Shown here in pieces: positions 9,771-20,187 of a stretch of 20,929 nt of DNA (position 1 is its first letter; each line of letters opens with the position of its first letter). Where the stretch lies: contig BMAT01013560.1 in assembly GCA_019649035.1 (NCBI GenBank), positions 1 to 20,929 on the forward strand, written 5' to 3'. The notes under the pieces were generated by a model. The model did not search any database and had not been told where the DNA came from. It worked only from the letters and a program-made list of their open reading frames with translations. Source of the DNA: Elysia marginata (lineage: Eukaryota; Mollusca; Gastropoda; Plakobranchidae). The position numbers and the translations under genes were made by a program.

Positions 9771-12700
9771 GTAGGTGGTGAAACACGATCAAACCAACTT
9801 TATCCATGAGATGTATATCTTTACACAGAACCCATACCCATCTAACGACTAAATAAAGTCATAGCTTATTCACTGCCCTTTGAGATATCTAGATTTTTGC
9901 TGCCTTGAAGATATTATTAAGGGCTTTACCACATGGTGAGATTTTTAAATAATATTTTTATGATCTATATATGATAGACCCTCCATGAAATGTTCCTCTC
10001 TTAATTTTGGAAGTGATGTTTTCATTTTAGATGATGGTACATTGTCCTATATAACCTATGAGGTAAATGGTCCACTCTACGCAATTTGGAGATCTAACAA
10101 TAAACACCAACATCGTCTCTTACACTCAGGTGTTTTATAAGATTTCAATGACATTTAACACCAGTATAAAAACATGCCAAATAAAGTTATCACGAAGCTG
10201 CGCCTATATCTCATAAAGTGCACTACTCTAGTGTGCGTCTAGTGGTTTTCTTTGCTTAATTTATTTGATCCAAACGTTTTCCACTTTTTTGCGTGACAAA
10301 CCTTCAGGTTTTAAATCGCCAAAAAAGTTCTCAATATTTTACGAACATTTATTTTTAATATTAAAAGTATAAAAAGCGACTTGTTTCAAACACTGGGCTA
10401 ATGATTCTCTCATTAGGCTCATCAATAAATAAATTATTTCAACTGCAAGCAAATGCTAGTGTCACACAATCCACGTACCTGGTGGCTAACAAGCTTGCTG
10501 TTTACCTTAAAAACCAATGAGCTACTGAGCCTGGGTAGAATGTAGAGGACAAAGTCTTTGCGTCGTGATGCAGATCATATACAATTTTCTGCATTTAGTA
10601 TCTTTCATTTTAAACCACTGAAAAGGCTATCCACACGGCCATCGCAAAAGTTATATCAAAGTCTTACAATGATACGCAATGGTGCTTAGTAAACGTTTTC
10701 GAATCAGCCTTAGTTTCACATTGAATAATGGAAATTGACACTTGAATGTACCGCCTTCTGAGTTCTACAAGAAAAATGGTCTAAATGTGGCCTTTTTATT
10801 CTTGCGCTGGAGAATTATTAATGGAAACGTATAATAATTATACTTCTCAGTTAGCTGTTTTTTTCTAGGATTAGTTGAGCAGAGTCCGCAGAGGGCTACA
10901 AGAGCTTAGAAAGAGTTTGAATGTTCGGTACAGTACTTCAAGAAAAGTATGAAAACATGGCTTCAGTTCTTTTTTAAGTCTGGTTGGTCACCATCAATCC
11001 ACAGTTGAGAAACGGTGGATTTGTTTGTGGGAGAAGAGAAACAGAGATAGAAAGGCAGAAAGGAAATTTATTAAATAGTATTAAAGAGAGGAATAGAGAA
11101 GAGTGTAACGAATCAGCTGTAGAACACGATACTGAACGGGAATAAACTGTCAAGTCAAAAGCGAAGGATTTTAAGGTTAACGTCGAATCTAGTTATCTTT
11201 GATACTTGTGCAGCAAATTTAAAACATAACTTTGTTCTCCATTTTATGATATGATCTCATTGAACAGGCTGGCATAATGATTATCGCAGCCGTGTAAGTT
11301 TGAAGAAAAAAAAATCAATAAACGTTAAAAGATACAAAACCAAACAATACAAACGTTGCCGGCGTATTGTAAAAGTTAGCAAAGGGACAATTTAATGGAT
11401 GACAGTTTCATTGGTTGAGCAGATTTAATTACTTGCTTCATTTATTTCTATCAAATCGCATTTACAATATAACCTATGATATGCAAGCAATCAATGCCAT
11501 GACTAAATCATCAGTTCATAATAATATGCATACAAACAAAACTAGACCTTACGGAATCATTGTAGCCTGCTCTGTTGTTTTTTTTTTATACCAAATCCAT
11601 GTTGTAGAAAACAATAGAATGTATCAAAATGGTCTGTATTATATCGACATGCGTTCAAACCTGTATCGAGGTTCGTTCTTCCGAGTTCTATGCTGAAGCT
11701 GCGCGCTGAGAGTTGAAGTGCCGTTGGTTGTTTATATAGCTTAGCAGACAGATCCCCATGTTCCCTGGTGTTGTTGCTGTATAGGTTTATCGGTGTCGTG
11801 GCAGCAATTCTGCTAATTTTTAGACCATGTCTTGCTCGCCTTCGGAGATTCTTTTGCAGTAATATAGTAATGTATTTAAGCCTTATGCTTTTGTCTGCTT
11901 AGAATTAAGATCTAAAAGTAATCAAGCTGAAAAGACTTGCTTCTGTATGAATATACAATTCCATGGGCAAAACTGATAGAACTAGTAGTTTTGTCAAAAG
12001 GAATTCCTAAGGAAAAAAAGAGACGCCGTCAAGTTGATAATTATTCTCACTTAAAATTTTTGAAGTTGCCAACGCTTGGCATTGAAAGAAGAACTTTTGC
12101 AATAAAAAAAAACAAAAAAAAAAGCTGCATTTAATTCAACAAAATACAACTGGAGTCATACCTGACTCAAAAGCTTTTTCAAATAGAGATACCGAAATAG
12201 TTATGTACCGGTAGGTTGGAAAAACTCGTACTAAGATTTCATCAAAGAGTTACAAAAAATATAGATTCGGTCTGTATATTAGTCAGATCACTTAGGAAAA
12301 TAGGTTCTTCGTTCAAAAAATATACCATTTAAGTTTCTTTTATTACTAGAGTATTACACCCTATTTTTGAAGAAATGTAAGCTTGGTTGTCTGCAATATT
12401 TTAAATAATTATGATTCGTGACATTTAAAAAATCACATACATTTTCTTGACCACATGGACATAAACATCTATCAGATCTTGCTCGATTAGAGATATAGGG
12501 TTTTGTTTTACCATTCCATACATATGTCGATGGTTTCAGTTTATAGCTGACTATAACAGATCTCTCTTAAGTAATGTAAAACACATTAGCTTTAGAGAAT
12601 CTTGTTACAACCTGAGAAGCCACCATCGTACAATCTGAATGCGGCGGAAACCAACCCACCCCTGTAATCATAACTGCTTTCACTGTGAATAAACCCAAGA

Positions 12701-12929
12701 CATGGTATTGGTTGATGTAGGCGCCAGGAATAGTTCTGACTTTTCATTGCGGCTGTCACCTACACATTTAGATAAAACTGTTGCAAACCCTTAGAAAAAT
12801 ATCTCGATCAATAGGAGGGAAAAAATTGGAGGAATTGATGTTTGGAAAATTGAACAAAAGATCCCCAAGAGTTACAATAGGTGGTTAGTTCCGCTCTAAG
12901 AGGTTTGGTTCAGCCAGGTCAAAGATAAA

Positions 12930-12998
12930 ACCTTCAGCGTGAACACAGCGACGCTGTGATCATTGTGGCCTTTATTAAGCTTTCTGACAGCTGAAGGT
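12930..12998. repeat. Nested inverted repeats around CAGCGACGCTG
   Basis: An outer pair, ACCTTCAGC (12930-12938) and GCTGAAGGT (12990-12998), encloses an inner odd palindrome CACAGCG-A-CGCTGTG (12944-12958). The core CAGCGACGCTG occurs again at 13450-13460 as TCAGCGACGCTGA. The two palindromes bracket the possible reverse-transcriptase-like remnant. They could be element ends, protein-binding palindromes or chance. Confidence 0.55.
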
Positions 12999-13189
12999 GT
13001 GTCTTTATAGTTGGATAAAAGCTCTTCTTAGGGGAGGAATTAAACTTTGTAATGAGCTTAAATAAGTGCGTTATAGAAGAAGGGTAAAGGAATCGAAATG
13101 TTTTATAAATACCTTGAAGAAAACCATTCATTCTGTAATTAAATCTTTTAAAGGGATAAATATGTAAGTCTTTTGAATGACCTGTAGCT

Positions 13190-13280
13190 AACATAAAAAA
13201 TCGATGAGAGAACGAGTAGAGAGACTAAGTAAGTTGGTGTAATAGACAGAGAAAAGCGGCTCCAGTATAGCTTGGACTAG
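13190..13280 (-). mobile_element. Possible decayed non-LTR retrotransposon fragment (RT-like)
   Basis: On the minus strand one frame reads ILEPLFSVYYTNLLSL, resembling the conserved reverse-transcriptase stretch that follows the GVPQGS box in CR1/jockey-type LINEs (pattern LGPLLFxxYTxxL). The GVPQGS box itself is not intact. No catalytic YADD motif follows before a stop at about 13190. Flanking minus-strand frames are not recognisable. At best it is an old, broken, inactive piece. A chance match is quite possible because the similarity covers only about 15 residues. Confidence 0.3.
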
Positions 13281-14779
13281 AGACGCACATGATAAAATGG
13301 TAGTGCATGGGGGTGTAAGAGACAAGTTATTGCGAGATAGTGTTAGGCTATCCGAGGACAGGGTTCTGTGTTCAGATATTATTGTCTTCTCGGACAAATG
13401 GACCCTGTCCGACTGATCCGATTTAGAGACAGTTTGAACTGTGTGTGCTCAGCGACGCTGAAGTAAGACGACAAGCTCATGATAGGTCTTGACAGTCAAA
13501 TCGTTGGTCACTTATTATTTACAACCGCGAAGCGATAGAAAAGGAGTCATGATCTAACCTTGGGGAACAGGATAGCAGATCTTTCAGTCTACGGTTGATT
13601 GGGAAGGCAAGTTGCGCTTTGAAGTCACCTGTTCTAAACTTACATTCGCTGAACATAGGCATTACATGATAATTACAAATTTTTAAAACAGTGCAGTTGT
13701 TTTTTCTTTAATTATAATCTTAATTTTTGCGGAAGTTACTTTTTGTGTGTGTAGCATAATATTTGTTCGCTTTTTAAAAACCTTTTTAGACTTTATTAGA
13801 AAGCTTTTACAAACAAGGAATTTGTGGGCTCAACCTTATGTGTTTAAATCTTCTTTCATGTAACAATGTTGCCAATAATATTTTTAAACAGATAATATTA
13901 ATATCTTTGTAGTACTACTCATAGTTTCCATTGTGTTTAAGAAGCTGTATTAGTGACACGAAAGTATCATATAGAAATCAGTGCGATACCCCCCAAACAT
14001 CTTTCGAACTTTGTGCTTAGCTGTGGGTCATTAAGTATCCTGAGACCTACACAGAAGTTTAGTAATAAAAGAAAGTATTATTTCCTCGTGGAACAAGGCT
14101 ACCCAAAGTTCATGTGGCAAGCGAAGCAAAAGACTAATATTTTATACATGATCTTTTTTTTTTATTCAACAAACACGTTTAAGTCAGAGTTACATTATTA
14201 TGTAGAAAGGGCTTCCTGTCACTAACACAACGTAACAAACTTTAAGTTTTCTTTTTACCTGAAAAAAGTATAACATAGGTCTTCAATGTTGAAAAATAAT
14301 TGCTTCTCCCGTTTTGATTTTTCCTTAAAGAGACCGGCGAACAACCCTTCAGTTGCCACAAAGACAATTTCAAACTTTTTTTTTTGCCTCAAGCTCTTTA
14401 CATTTAAAAACAAACATTTGTTGTTCTGGACGTGAAATAATAATTTGTTTTTAGACATTTTAAAACTGTTTCGATTTGAAAGGTCAGTATTCGTCTTTTT
14501 TAGGCATTAGTGACATATCTTCATATACAAAGGCACAAACACAGCTACAGGTAGACAGAAACGTACAAAAACATGTTTTTTTCATTTGCCTAAGCTTCTA
14601 AATTCTTCCCTCTTGTTTTACTTCCTCATGTCTTATCTTTTATTGCTTATTAAGTTTCTTACTCTTACACTATGGGACTTCTCTTCTCCTTCTCTTCCAG
14701 CATTACACCTACCTGACTGTATCGGTGTCTCTCTAAGAATTTATCATTAATCCCACGTCCCTCTTTTTCCATCTAATGC

Positions 14780-14780
<1 letters not shown>

Positions 14781-14833
<53 letters not shown>

Positions 14834-14876
14834 CTCTCTGTTTGTCTGTCTGTCTGTCTCCCTCTCTTGGTCTATC
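14781..14876. repeat. TC / TGTC compound microsatellite
   Basis: A pure TC run (about 14783-14829) is followed by interrupted CTCTG and TGTC units up to about 14876. The composition is the same as the array at 5014-5175, though the order of TC and tetranucleotide blocks is reversed. It is surrounded by a wider pyrimidine-rich segment (about 14590-15240). Confidence 0.92.
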
Positions 14877-16060
14877 TCTAATTTCAACAGCGCCCCCAGT
14901 TTGGCAGTTTCTCTCTTATTCTGTTTTTATTCTCTTCCCCTCTTCTAACTTTGTATTCTGTTTCTTGTTTTGTTTTATTTGTATTTATAAGTATAATATT
15001 TCTTTGGATCCTGTACACTTACTGTCTGTCTTATAGTTTTATTTCGATTGTTGCGTGTCTTCCTTTTTGTACTTTTGTATACCTTAAGCAAAGCTGTGCA
15101 TCTCCTTCTTGTTCTTTCTTTATCCATTTTGTTCCTTCATCTGTCACCTCCCTCCACCCATCCCACTCCGATTCATCCGGTGGTGTCGTCTCTAGTTCTC
15201 TATCGCTCTTACTTTCTTTTTCTGTCCCACTTCAAAACAGAAAAAAGGTTAGGACTGATACCATTATTGTGTGCTTGCACTTGTAGCAACCTTCTTCAAT
15301 AGAAGGCAGTTCATGAAATCCCTCGTCATACCTCAGGCATGTAGTGTTCAGTCGACAATCAGTCCATTTGTTGGGAACTCAATTTTTTAAAAGATCTTTT
15401 CACCTAGATCTCTCAAGTTATTTGTGGTTAAACCCAAGGGCATCGCCTAATGTCAAAATTGAACAATTCAAATAAATTCAGAGAACCGTGAAGTAATGTC
15501 GGTACTGAAATGATAGCTTCGTCGTGTTTCAGTAAGTTCTGAAGAGTCGTAGTATAACTACGTCGCTGAACATTGGGGGATTTTTTAAACTTTCTCCTGG
15601 AACTTTTTGAAATCATTTCTTACATATTTAATTCTAAAGTATTACTGTGCTTTTCCAAAAGCAATGTGTCATACAACAAAACAAAACAAAAAAAAACATC
15701 AACAAACAACAATTTTGTCATACAGTTATTTAGAAGCCACAAAAAGTATAAAATTACCGTTTTTCTCCTATCATCCGCATGCTATAAACTAGAAAATAAA
15801 AAAGAAATGTAAAATGTGACTGTTCAGAATTCAGGAGATTTTATTCGAACCATTTCAATCAACATTCATTCCTTTATTCCATTGCTTCTCTTTTTCAATC
15901 GAATCGACTATAAAAAATAATAAACAATTTTTATCTCCATAATCTCAACTTAAAATCAATTTTGAATTATAATGCCAGAAATGGCCGAATTGTTTGGAGG
16001 CATCTTTTTTTTTTATTATTATCCTGTTTACTCCCTTGATAACAAACCTCACAGTGACTG

Positions 16061-16140
16061 CTCTCTCTATCTCTCTCTCTTTCTCTTTTTCTCTCTCTAT
16101 CTTTCACTCTCTCTCCCTCCCCCTGTTCCTCTATCTCTCA
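16061..16140. repeat. Imperfect CT-rich low-complexity tract
   Basis: Interrupted CTCTCTAT, TTTCTCT and CCTCCC units on the plus strand. It resembles the two longer CT arrays but is more degraded. Confidence 0.85.
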
Positions 16141-16719
16141 TACCTTTACACCGATCTTCTGACTCGCCCCTTTTGTTTCTGTTATACTCTTTCATCTCAT
16201 ATCCCAGTCTGTTAAACTTTTTTTAATTTTTTTGGCATGATTTTGCATTTGTCTGTGTCACAAACACCAGAAATAATAATCGAGTAAACGAATAAAACTC
16301 CTGATGTGAGTTCTTTTAAAATCTTGAAAACGTGAAAAGTCGCGTGAAGAACGTAGAAAATAAGTTTATTCAACTTAAAATGAAATCAACACGAAACAGT
16401 ATTCACATCCAGCAGCAGTCGAAAACAATAACAGTGCAATTGCCAATGTCCAGCATAAACAAATCTTAGATCTAACTTTTGCTCAAAACTGCTCACTCTC
16501 TCTTAATCCAGTATTCTATCCTCTCAGTCCTTAGGTCTTATTAGTCTCTTCTTTTATCAACCACGCGAGCTCTATTTATGAGCAAAACACACAAGTTCTA
16601 GCTACCGGTATTGCTCGAAAATTCGACCCTTTATAAGAAAGGTGAGAAAGGCGTGGCCTAATACGGCAGCGACACCCAATCGCAAGCCAAGTTAAAAATA
16701 AGTCGCCCGAAATTCCTCC

Positions 16720-16793
16720 TACGTCATCAAACATTATGTAAATGAACCGGAAGGTGGGAATCTAGATAAATCCAGAAGCCTAGATCTATAAAA
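16720..16793. promoter_or_regulatory. Candidate enhancer-like cluster of transcription-factor words
   Basis: Within 75 bp lie TACGTCATCA (CRE/bZIP-like, 16720-16729), ATGTAAAT (octamer-like, 16736-16743), ACCGGAAGG (ETS-like, 16746-16754), GTGGGAA (CSL/RBPJ-like, 16754-16760) and TATAAAA (16787-16793). The identical TACGTCATCA recurs at 17825-17834. Short words of this kind occur by chance, so this is a hypothesis about intronic regulation, not a demonstrated promoter. Confidence 0.25.
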
Positions 16794-16850
16794 CTAACAA
16801 TAGGCGATCATTCTAGATTTTAATGAGTTATGAAAACCGTAAGTTACTTA

Positions 16851-16876
16851 TAACTAAGAATACTAACTAAGAATAC
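16851..16876. repeat. 13-bp tandem duplication
   Basis: TAACTAAGAATAC occurs twice head to tail (16851-16863 and 16864-16876) with no mismatch. Confidence 0.9.
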
Positions 16877-18366
16877 TTGACACATTTCATTAAGAAAACA
16901 AGCGTAGCCTTAATCTAGGCCTACATTGTACATAGCATGACTAAGGAATTAGACTAAAACAATGTCTAACTTCGTTACAGTCTGTCTCTGCTAAAGCAAG
17001 AATTATAATTTCAAAGCTCTGAATAAGATCGTTGTCATAAAACATTCATCGCTTTTCGTTTCAAGATGTTGAAGAGTTTACATAACGTATGAATTTATAA
17101 TATACTTGATTAGCATATTGTATACCATTAGTAAAATATTTTTTCATCATTATCGACCTTTGTTTTGCTACTATCATCATCGACAGTAAATTAATACTGT
17201 AACCAGTACCATCGTCAACTTTATTGCTGTTACAATCCTATTTTTGGTGTTATAACTGAAAAATATTAAAGTCTACGAACAAACTACAACCTTTGTTTCA
17301 CCCGTATCGCAGCAAATATTCAAAGAAGAATTATGTGACAGGTACACATGAGGTAGGATGTTGTGTTTTATCTTAAGTTTTACGGCTCTTCTTAAAGTAA
17401 TATGCGCGGGCTTATGCATTCCTGTAAGTCTTTGTTTTGAATTAAAAAAAGAAATAATAAGATCACAAAGACACTGTTCAATCAGCCCAATATAGAGTGT
17501 GTTTCCAACGTGAGCAAGACATATCAAAACTTCAGAATAGCGGCTATGAGTCAGGCCTGATTTAAAAGTTTTATAAACAAAAACAAGTTCCATTTACAAC
17601 TGCCACAAAAGGCTTACAACTTCTTTCACCTATACTTTTTGTTACTGTTGTCTTGTGTTTGTATTGCAGTATTAAACTAAATAATATGTTTGCCGCAAGG
17701 CCTTCCCCTTGTTTCTATGAACTTTATACACCTCTCAGCCTATTTGTTGAATTTGTTCGTGTTTGAATGTACATTTTTTAAATTTATTTTTCCTCCCTTA
17801 TAATGCATTTTTATATTCTAGTTTTACGTCATCAGAGAAAGAGCCGTGTGTAGCTAGTTTGCTAATGTTTACATATTATTCGATAATTGTGCGTCGTTTT
17901 TGTACCTGGAATCGCTGTTAAAATTGGATAATTTAAAAATCAAGATTTCTACTCACCCTTATTGTGCAGCAATTATTTCGAAATCTTTCATTAAATTAGG
18001 CTGATACTTTTTCTTAGTTTAGGGAAAAAAAACTAATGCGCTACCTTTTTTAGCAGCTTTGTCATGTGTTTACACTGTTAGTGCCTTGCCACCACCAGCA
18101 AAATTAGCTTCCATAACCGTTGAACTTGACATTGTATGTCTTATAAAATGCATCAGTCTATTGGTATAGTCTTTACCTTTGAAAAAAATATGGTCTAAAT
18201 CAAAAGGAAAAAAACATCCCCTTCAGGCTTCACATCCACCAACAGTAAAAAAAATCACTAACTCGTGCGTTACACAGCATCGCGTCTGGTTGAGTTATCG
18301 AACGATCTTAAGACCAAATGTAATAGATGTAGAGTTTTTAAATTATCATTTCGTTTTCGATTACAG

Positions 18367-20187
18367 GGCAAGTACTACAGCCCTTACGACGTGGCTCTAA
18401 TCAAAGGTCACTCTGAAGCCAAAGATTTCCTCATCCAGCAAGGAGGGCGTCCAGCGAGTCAGGTGACCAGCCATGCTGCCACGACCATCCAGGCTCGCTA
18501 CAAATATCACAAGAATAAAGATAGACTGAGACGTAAGGGGAAGGAAAAAATCAGCAACGAACAGAAAGAAGACATCCAATCAAATAAATCTTCTGGATCC
18601 AAAGAGGAGACAGAGGAAAAAGAGAAGGAAGGGGAGGAAACCGGGAGAGGTATTGAAGAGCCAGAAAAAGAGGAGGAAGAAAACCAGGAGGAGGCCGTTA
18701 ACGGAGGTACAGAAAAGACTCTTAAGAAAGCACCGGTACCATCTCCACCAACGGATTCTTTGTCAAATAAAAAAGAGAAAGAAAAAGAATTGACTGAACA
18801 AGAAGAAAAAGGAAGCAAAGACAAAACGCGAGAACCTAGAGAAAAGAGCAAACCTAGGAAAGTGAAGTCTAAAGGCGTTAATCAGGAGGAAGAACCGCTC
18901 CACGCTGAGGAAACTCCTGGTCAAACAGACACTGCTGATCCATCTGTCGCAAGCCATGTCAATGTAACTGACAATGCTGATACAACGAATCGGCCCAAAT
19001 CGGGAAAGGCAGTCTCTAAGTCAACAAGGACTCCTCGTGATACATCGTCGTCTCCATCTCCATCTCCTTCACCAACAGCGCGTCGAAATCGTCGTACCCC
19101 GACCTCGCCCAAGTACGTAGAGAAGGGAACTCAGATTACCACTGGTCTTACTGAGGTCTGCATCAACGGAGAGACTTTGGATAAAACTCAAATTCAGGGT
19201 GGAAATGCTCAACAAACGTTAGAGGCACAAGACTCTGAACGGCCTCCAGCTGAATCCAACTTGCCTTCATCTCCAGCAACTGTTACGAAAGACAAGCAAG
19301 TTTTATCAAGTACTAACAAGGTTCAGAGTGATAAAAAGAAGAGAACTAGCAGAAGAGAAAGTGAAAAGTCACAAAAGTCCTCACGTTCTGTAAAGACATC
19401 ATCGCATGAATCCCGTGCCAAGTCCGCTTTAAAGTCAGTGCCTTCCCCCGAATCAACCGCTGAAACTGTCACACAACCCAAGACACCCCGGAGTAGCCAC
19501 GCTGAAGATGGCGATTCATCAAAACTGGTTGATAGTTCCGAATTGAAGCAAGATCCAGTCCCTGAGCTTAAAGTAAATAACAAACACAAATCGGAGTATT
19601 CTAGTGATTTTGAATCTGAGAGAAGTTCTCGCTCGTCATCATCATCATCGGCCCATAGCGCCACATCTGACGTTGATTCATCAAGCAGTGAACGTGTGTC
19701 TAGAAAAAAGGTGAAAAGGTCACCTGCTAGGCGCTCGACAGGGTCAAGGACACGCAAAACGCCATCCCCAAGGGACCGGTCACTCTCCAGTGACGCGGAA
19801 AATCACCATATCAATCAGCGGGAGGACCAGGGACTTGACAAAAACAGTGACAAGCCTGTCTCGAAATCCCATTTAAAGGAATCGCAGACGACTAGCAAAT
19901 CTTCCAGCGATCAAATTCCCAGTAAGAAACTTTCTGTTAGCTCTTCACGCTCTTCAAAATCTTCAAGAGAGCAAGAGGAAAAGCTTGACGGTTCCACTGG
20001 CCAGTCTTCCAGGCTTAAACCTGGAGATAAAGATAAACTCGGTTCTCGCGATTTCAAGGACGACTCATCCGACATGGGGTTTTTGTTCTCCAAAATGAAG
20101 AAACCTCGCCGAGTCCAAAACGGCCACAAGCCTTCCTCTAAGTCAGATTCAGAAGACGATAAAGAAAACCAGAATAAGAACATGTGA
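18367..20187 (+). CDS. Ankyrin-repeat/IQ protein, large exon F: last ankyrin repeat, IQ motif, disordered tail
   Basis: Acceptor TTCGATTACAG; phase 0 matches exon E, so ..NAIMKNK joins GKYYSPYDVALIKGHSEAKD as the final ankyrin repeat (about 225-254). Next comes SHAATTIQARYKYHKNKDR (262-280), an IQ-type calmodulin-binding helix with I268-Q269 and trailing basic residues. Residues 280-405 are Lys/Glu-rich, probably a charged helix or coiled coil. A Ser-Pro run (about 456) and an Arg/Ser-rich zone (about 641-700) follow, with KKVKRSPARR as a possible nuclear-localisation-like patch. The end has DMGFLFSKMKKPRR (796-809) and the acidic SDSEDDKEN. TGA lies at 20185-20187. The frame is open back to 18265, but that part precedes the acceptor. 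The architecture resembles inversin-like ankyrin/IQ proteins; orthology is not established. Confidence 0.9.
   Translation, partial: GKYYSPYDVALIKGHSEAKDFLIQQGGRPASQVTSHAATTIQARYKYHKNKDRLRRKGKEKISNEQKEDIQSNKSSGSKEETEEKEKEGEETGRGIEEPEKEEEENQEEAVNGGTEKTLKKAPVPSPPTDSLSNKKEKEKELTEQEEKGSKDKTREPREKSKPRKVKSKGVNQEEEPLHAEETPGQTDTADPSVASHVNVTDNADTTNRPKSGKAVSKSTRTPRDTSSSPSPSPSPTARRNRRTPTSPKYVEKGTQITTGLTEVCINGETLDKTQIQGGNAQQTLEAQDSERPPAESNLPSSPATVTKDKQVLSSTNKVQSDKKKRTSRRESEKSQKSSRSVKTSSHESRAKSALKSVPSPESTAETVTQPKTPRSSHAEDGDSSKLVDSSELKQDPVPELKVNNKHKSEYSSDFESERSSRSSSSSSAHSATSDVDSSSSERVSRKKVKRSPARRSTGSRTRKTPSPRDRSLSSDAENHHINQREDQGLDKNSDKPVSKSHLKESQTTSKSSSDQIPSKKLSVSSSRSSKSSREQEEKLDGSTGQSSRLKPGDKDKLGSRDFKDDSSDMGFLFSKMKKPRRVQNGHKPSSKSDSEDDKENQNKNM

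Larger units (their letters stand above)
9771..18366 (+). other. Intron 5 (8596 bp)
   Basis: Very long AT-rich phase-0 intron, donor GTAGGT, acceptor TTCGATTACAG. Positions 9771-12900 contain no gene or clear repeat that I recognise. Later content, listed separately, is nested inverted repeats near 12930-12998, a possible reverse-transcriptase-like remnant near 13190-13280 (minus), CT-rich satellites at 14781-14876 and 16061-16140, a transcription-factor-word cluster at 16720-16793 and a 13-bp tandem duplication at 16851-16876. The open frames at 15048-15302 and 15972-16226 are products of pyrimidine-rich sequence. Positions 16880-18366 show nothing further. Confidence 0.8.

Noticed and set aside
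14776-15302. Overlapping Ser/Leu-rich plus-strand frames
   Set aside because: They arise from the CT microsatellite and the pyrimidine-rich segment behind it; no domain and no splice context.
17273-17593. 106-residue minus-strand open frame in intron 5
   Set aside because: No recognisable motif, no exon-like composition and no promoter or splice signal. Length is compatible with chance in a window of this size.
18265-18366. Upstream extension of the large final open frame
   Set aside because: It precedes the acceptor at 18365-18366, has no ankyrin character, and exon E joins at 18367 without loss.
18397-20183. Several minus-strand open frames opposite the large exon
   Set aside because: Shadows of the biased codon use on the plus strand. 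Their compositions mirror the Lys/Glu and Ser tracts.
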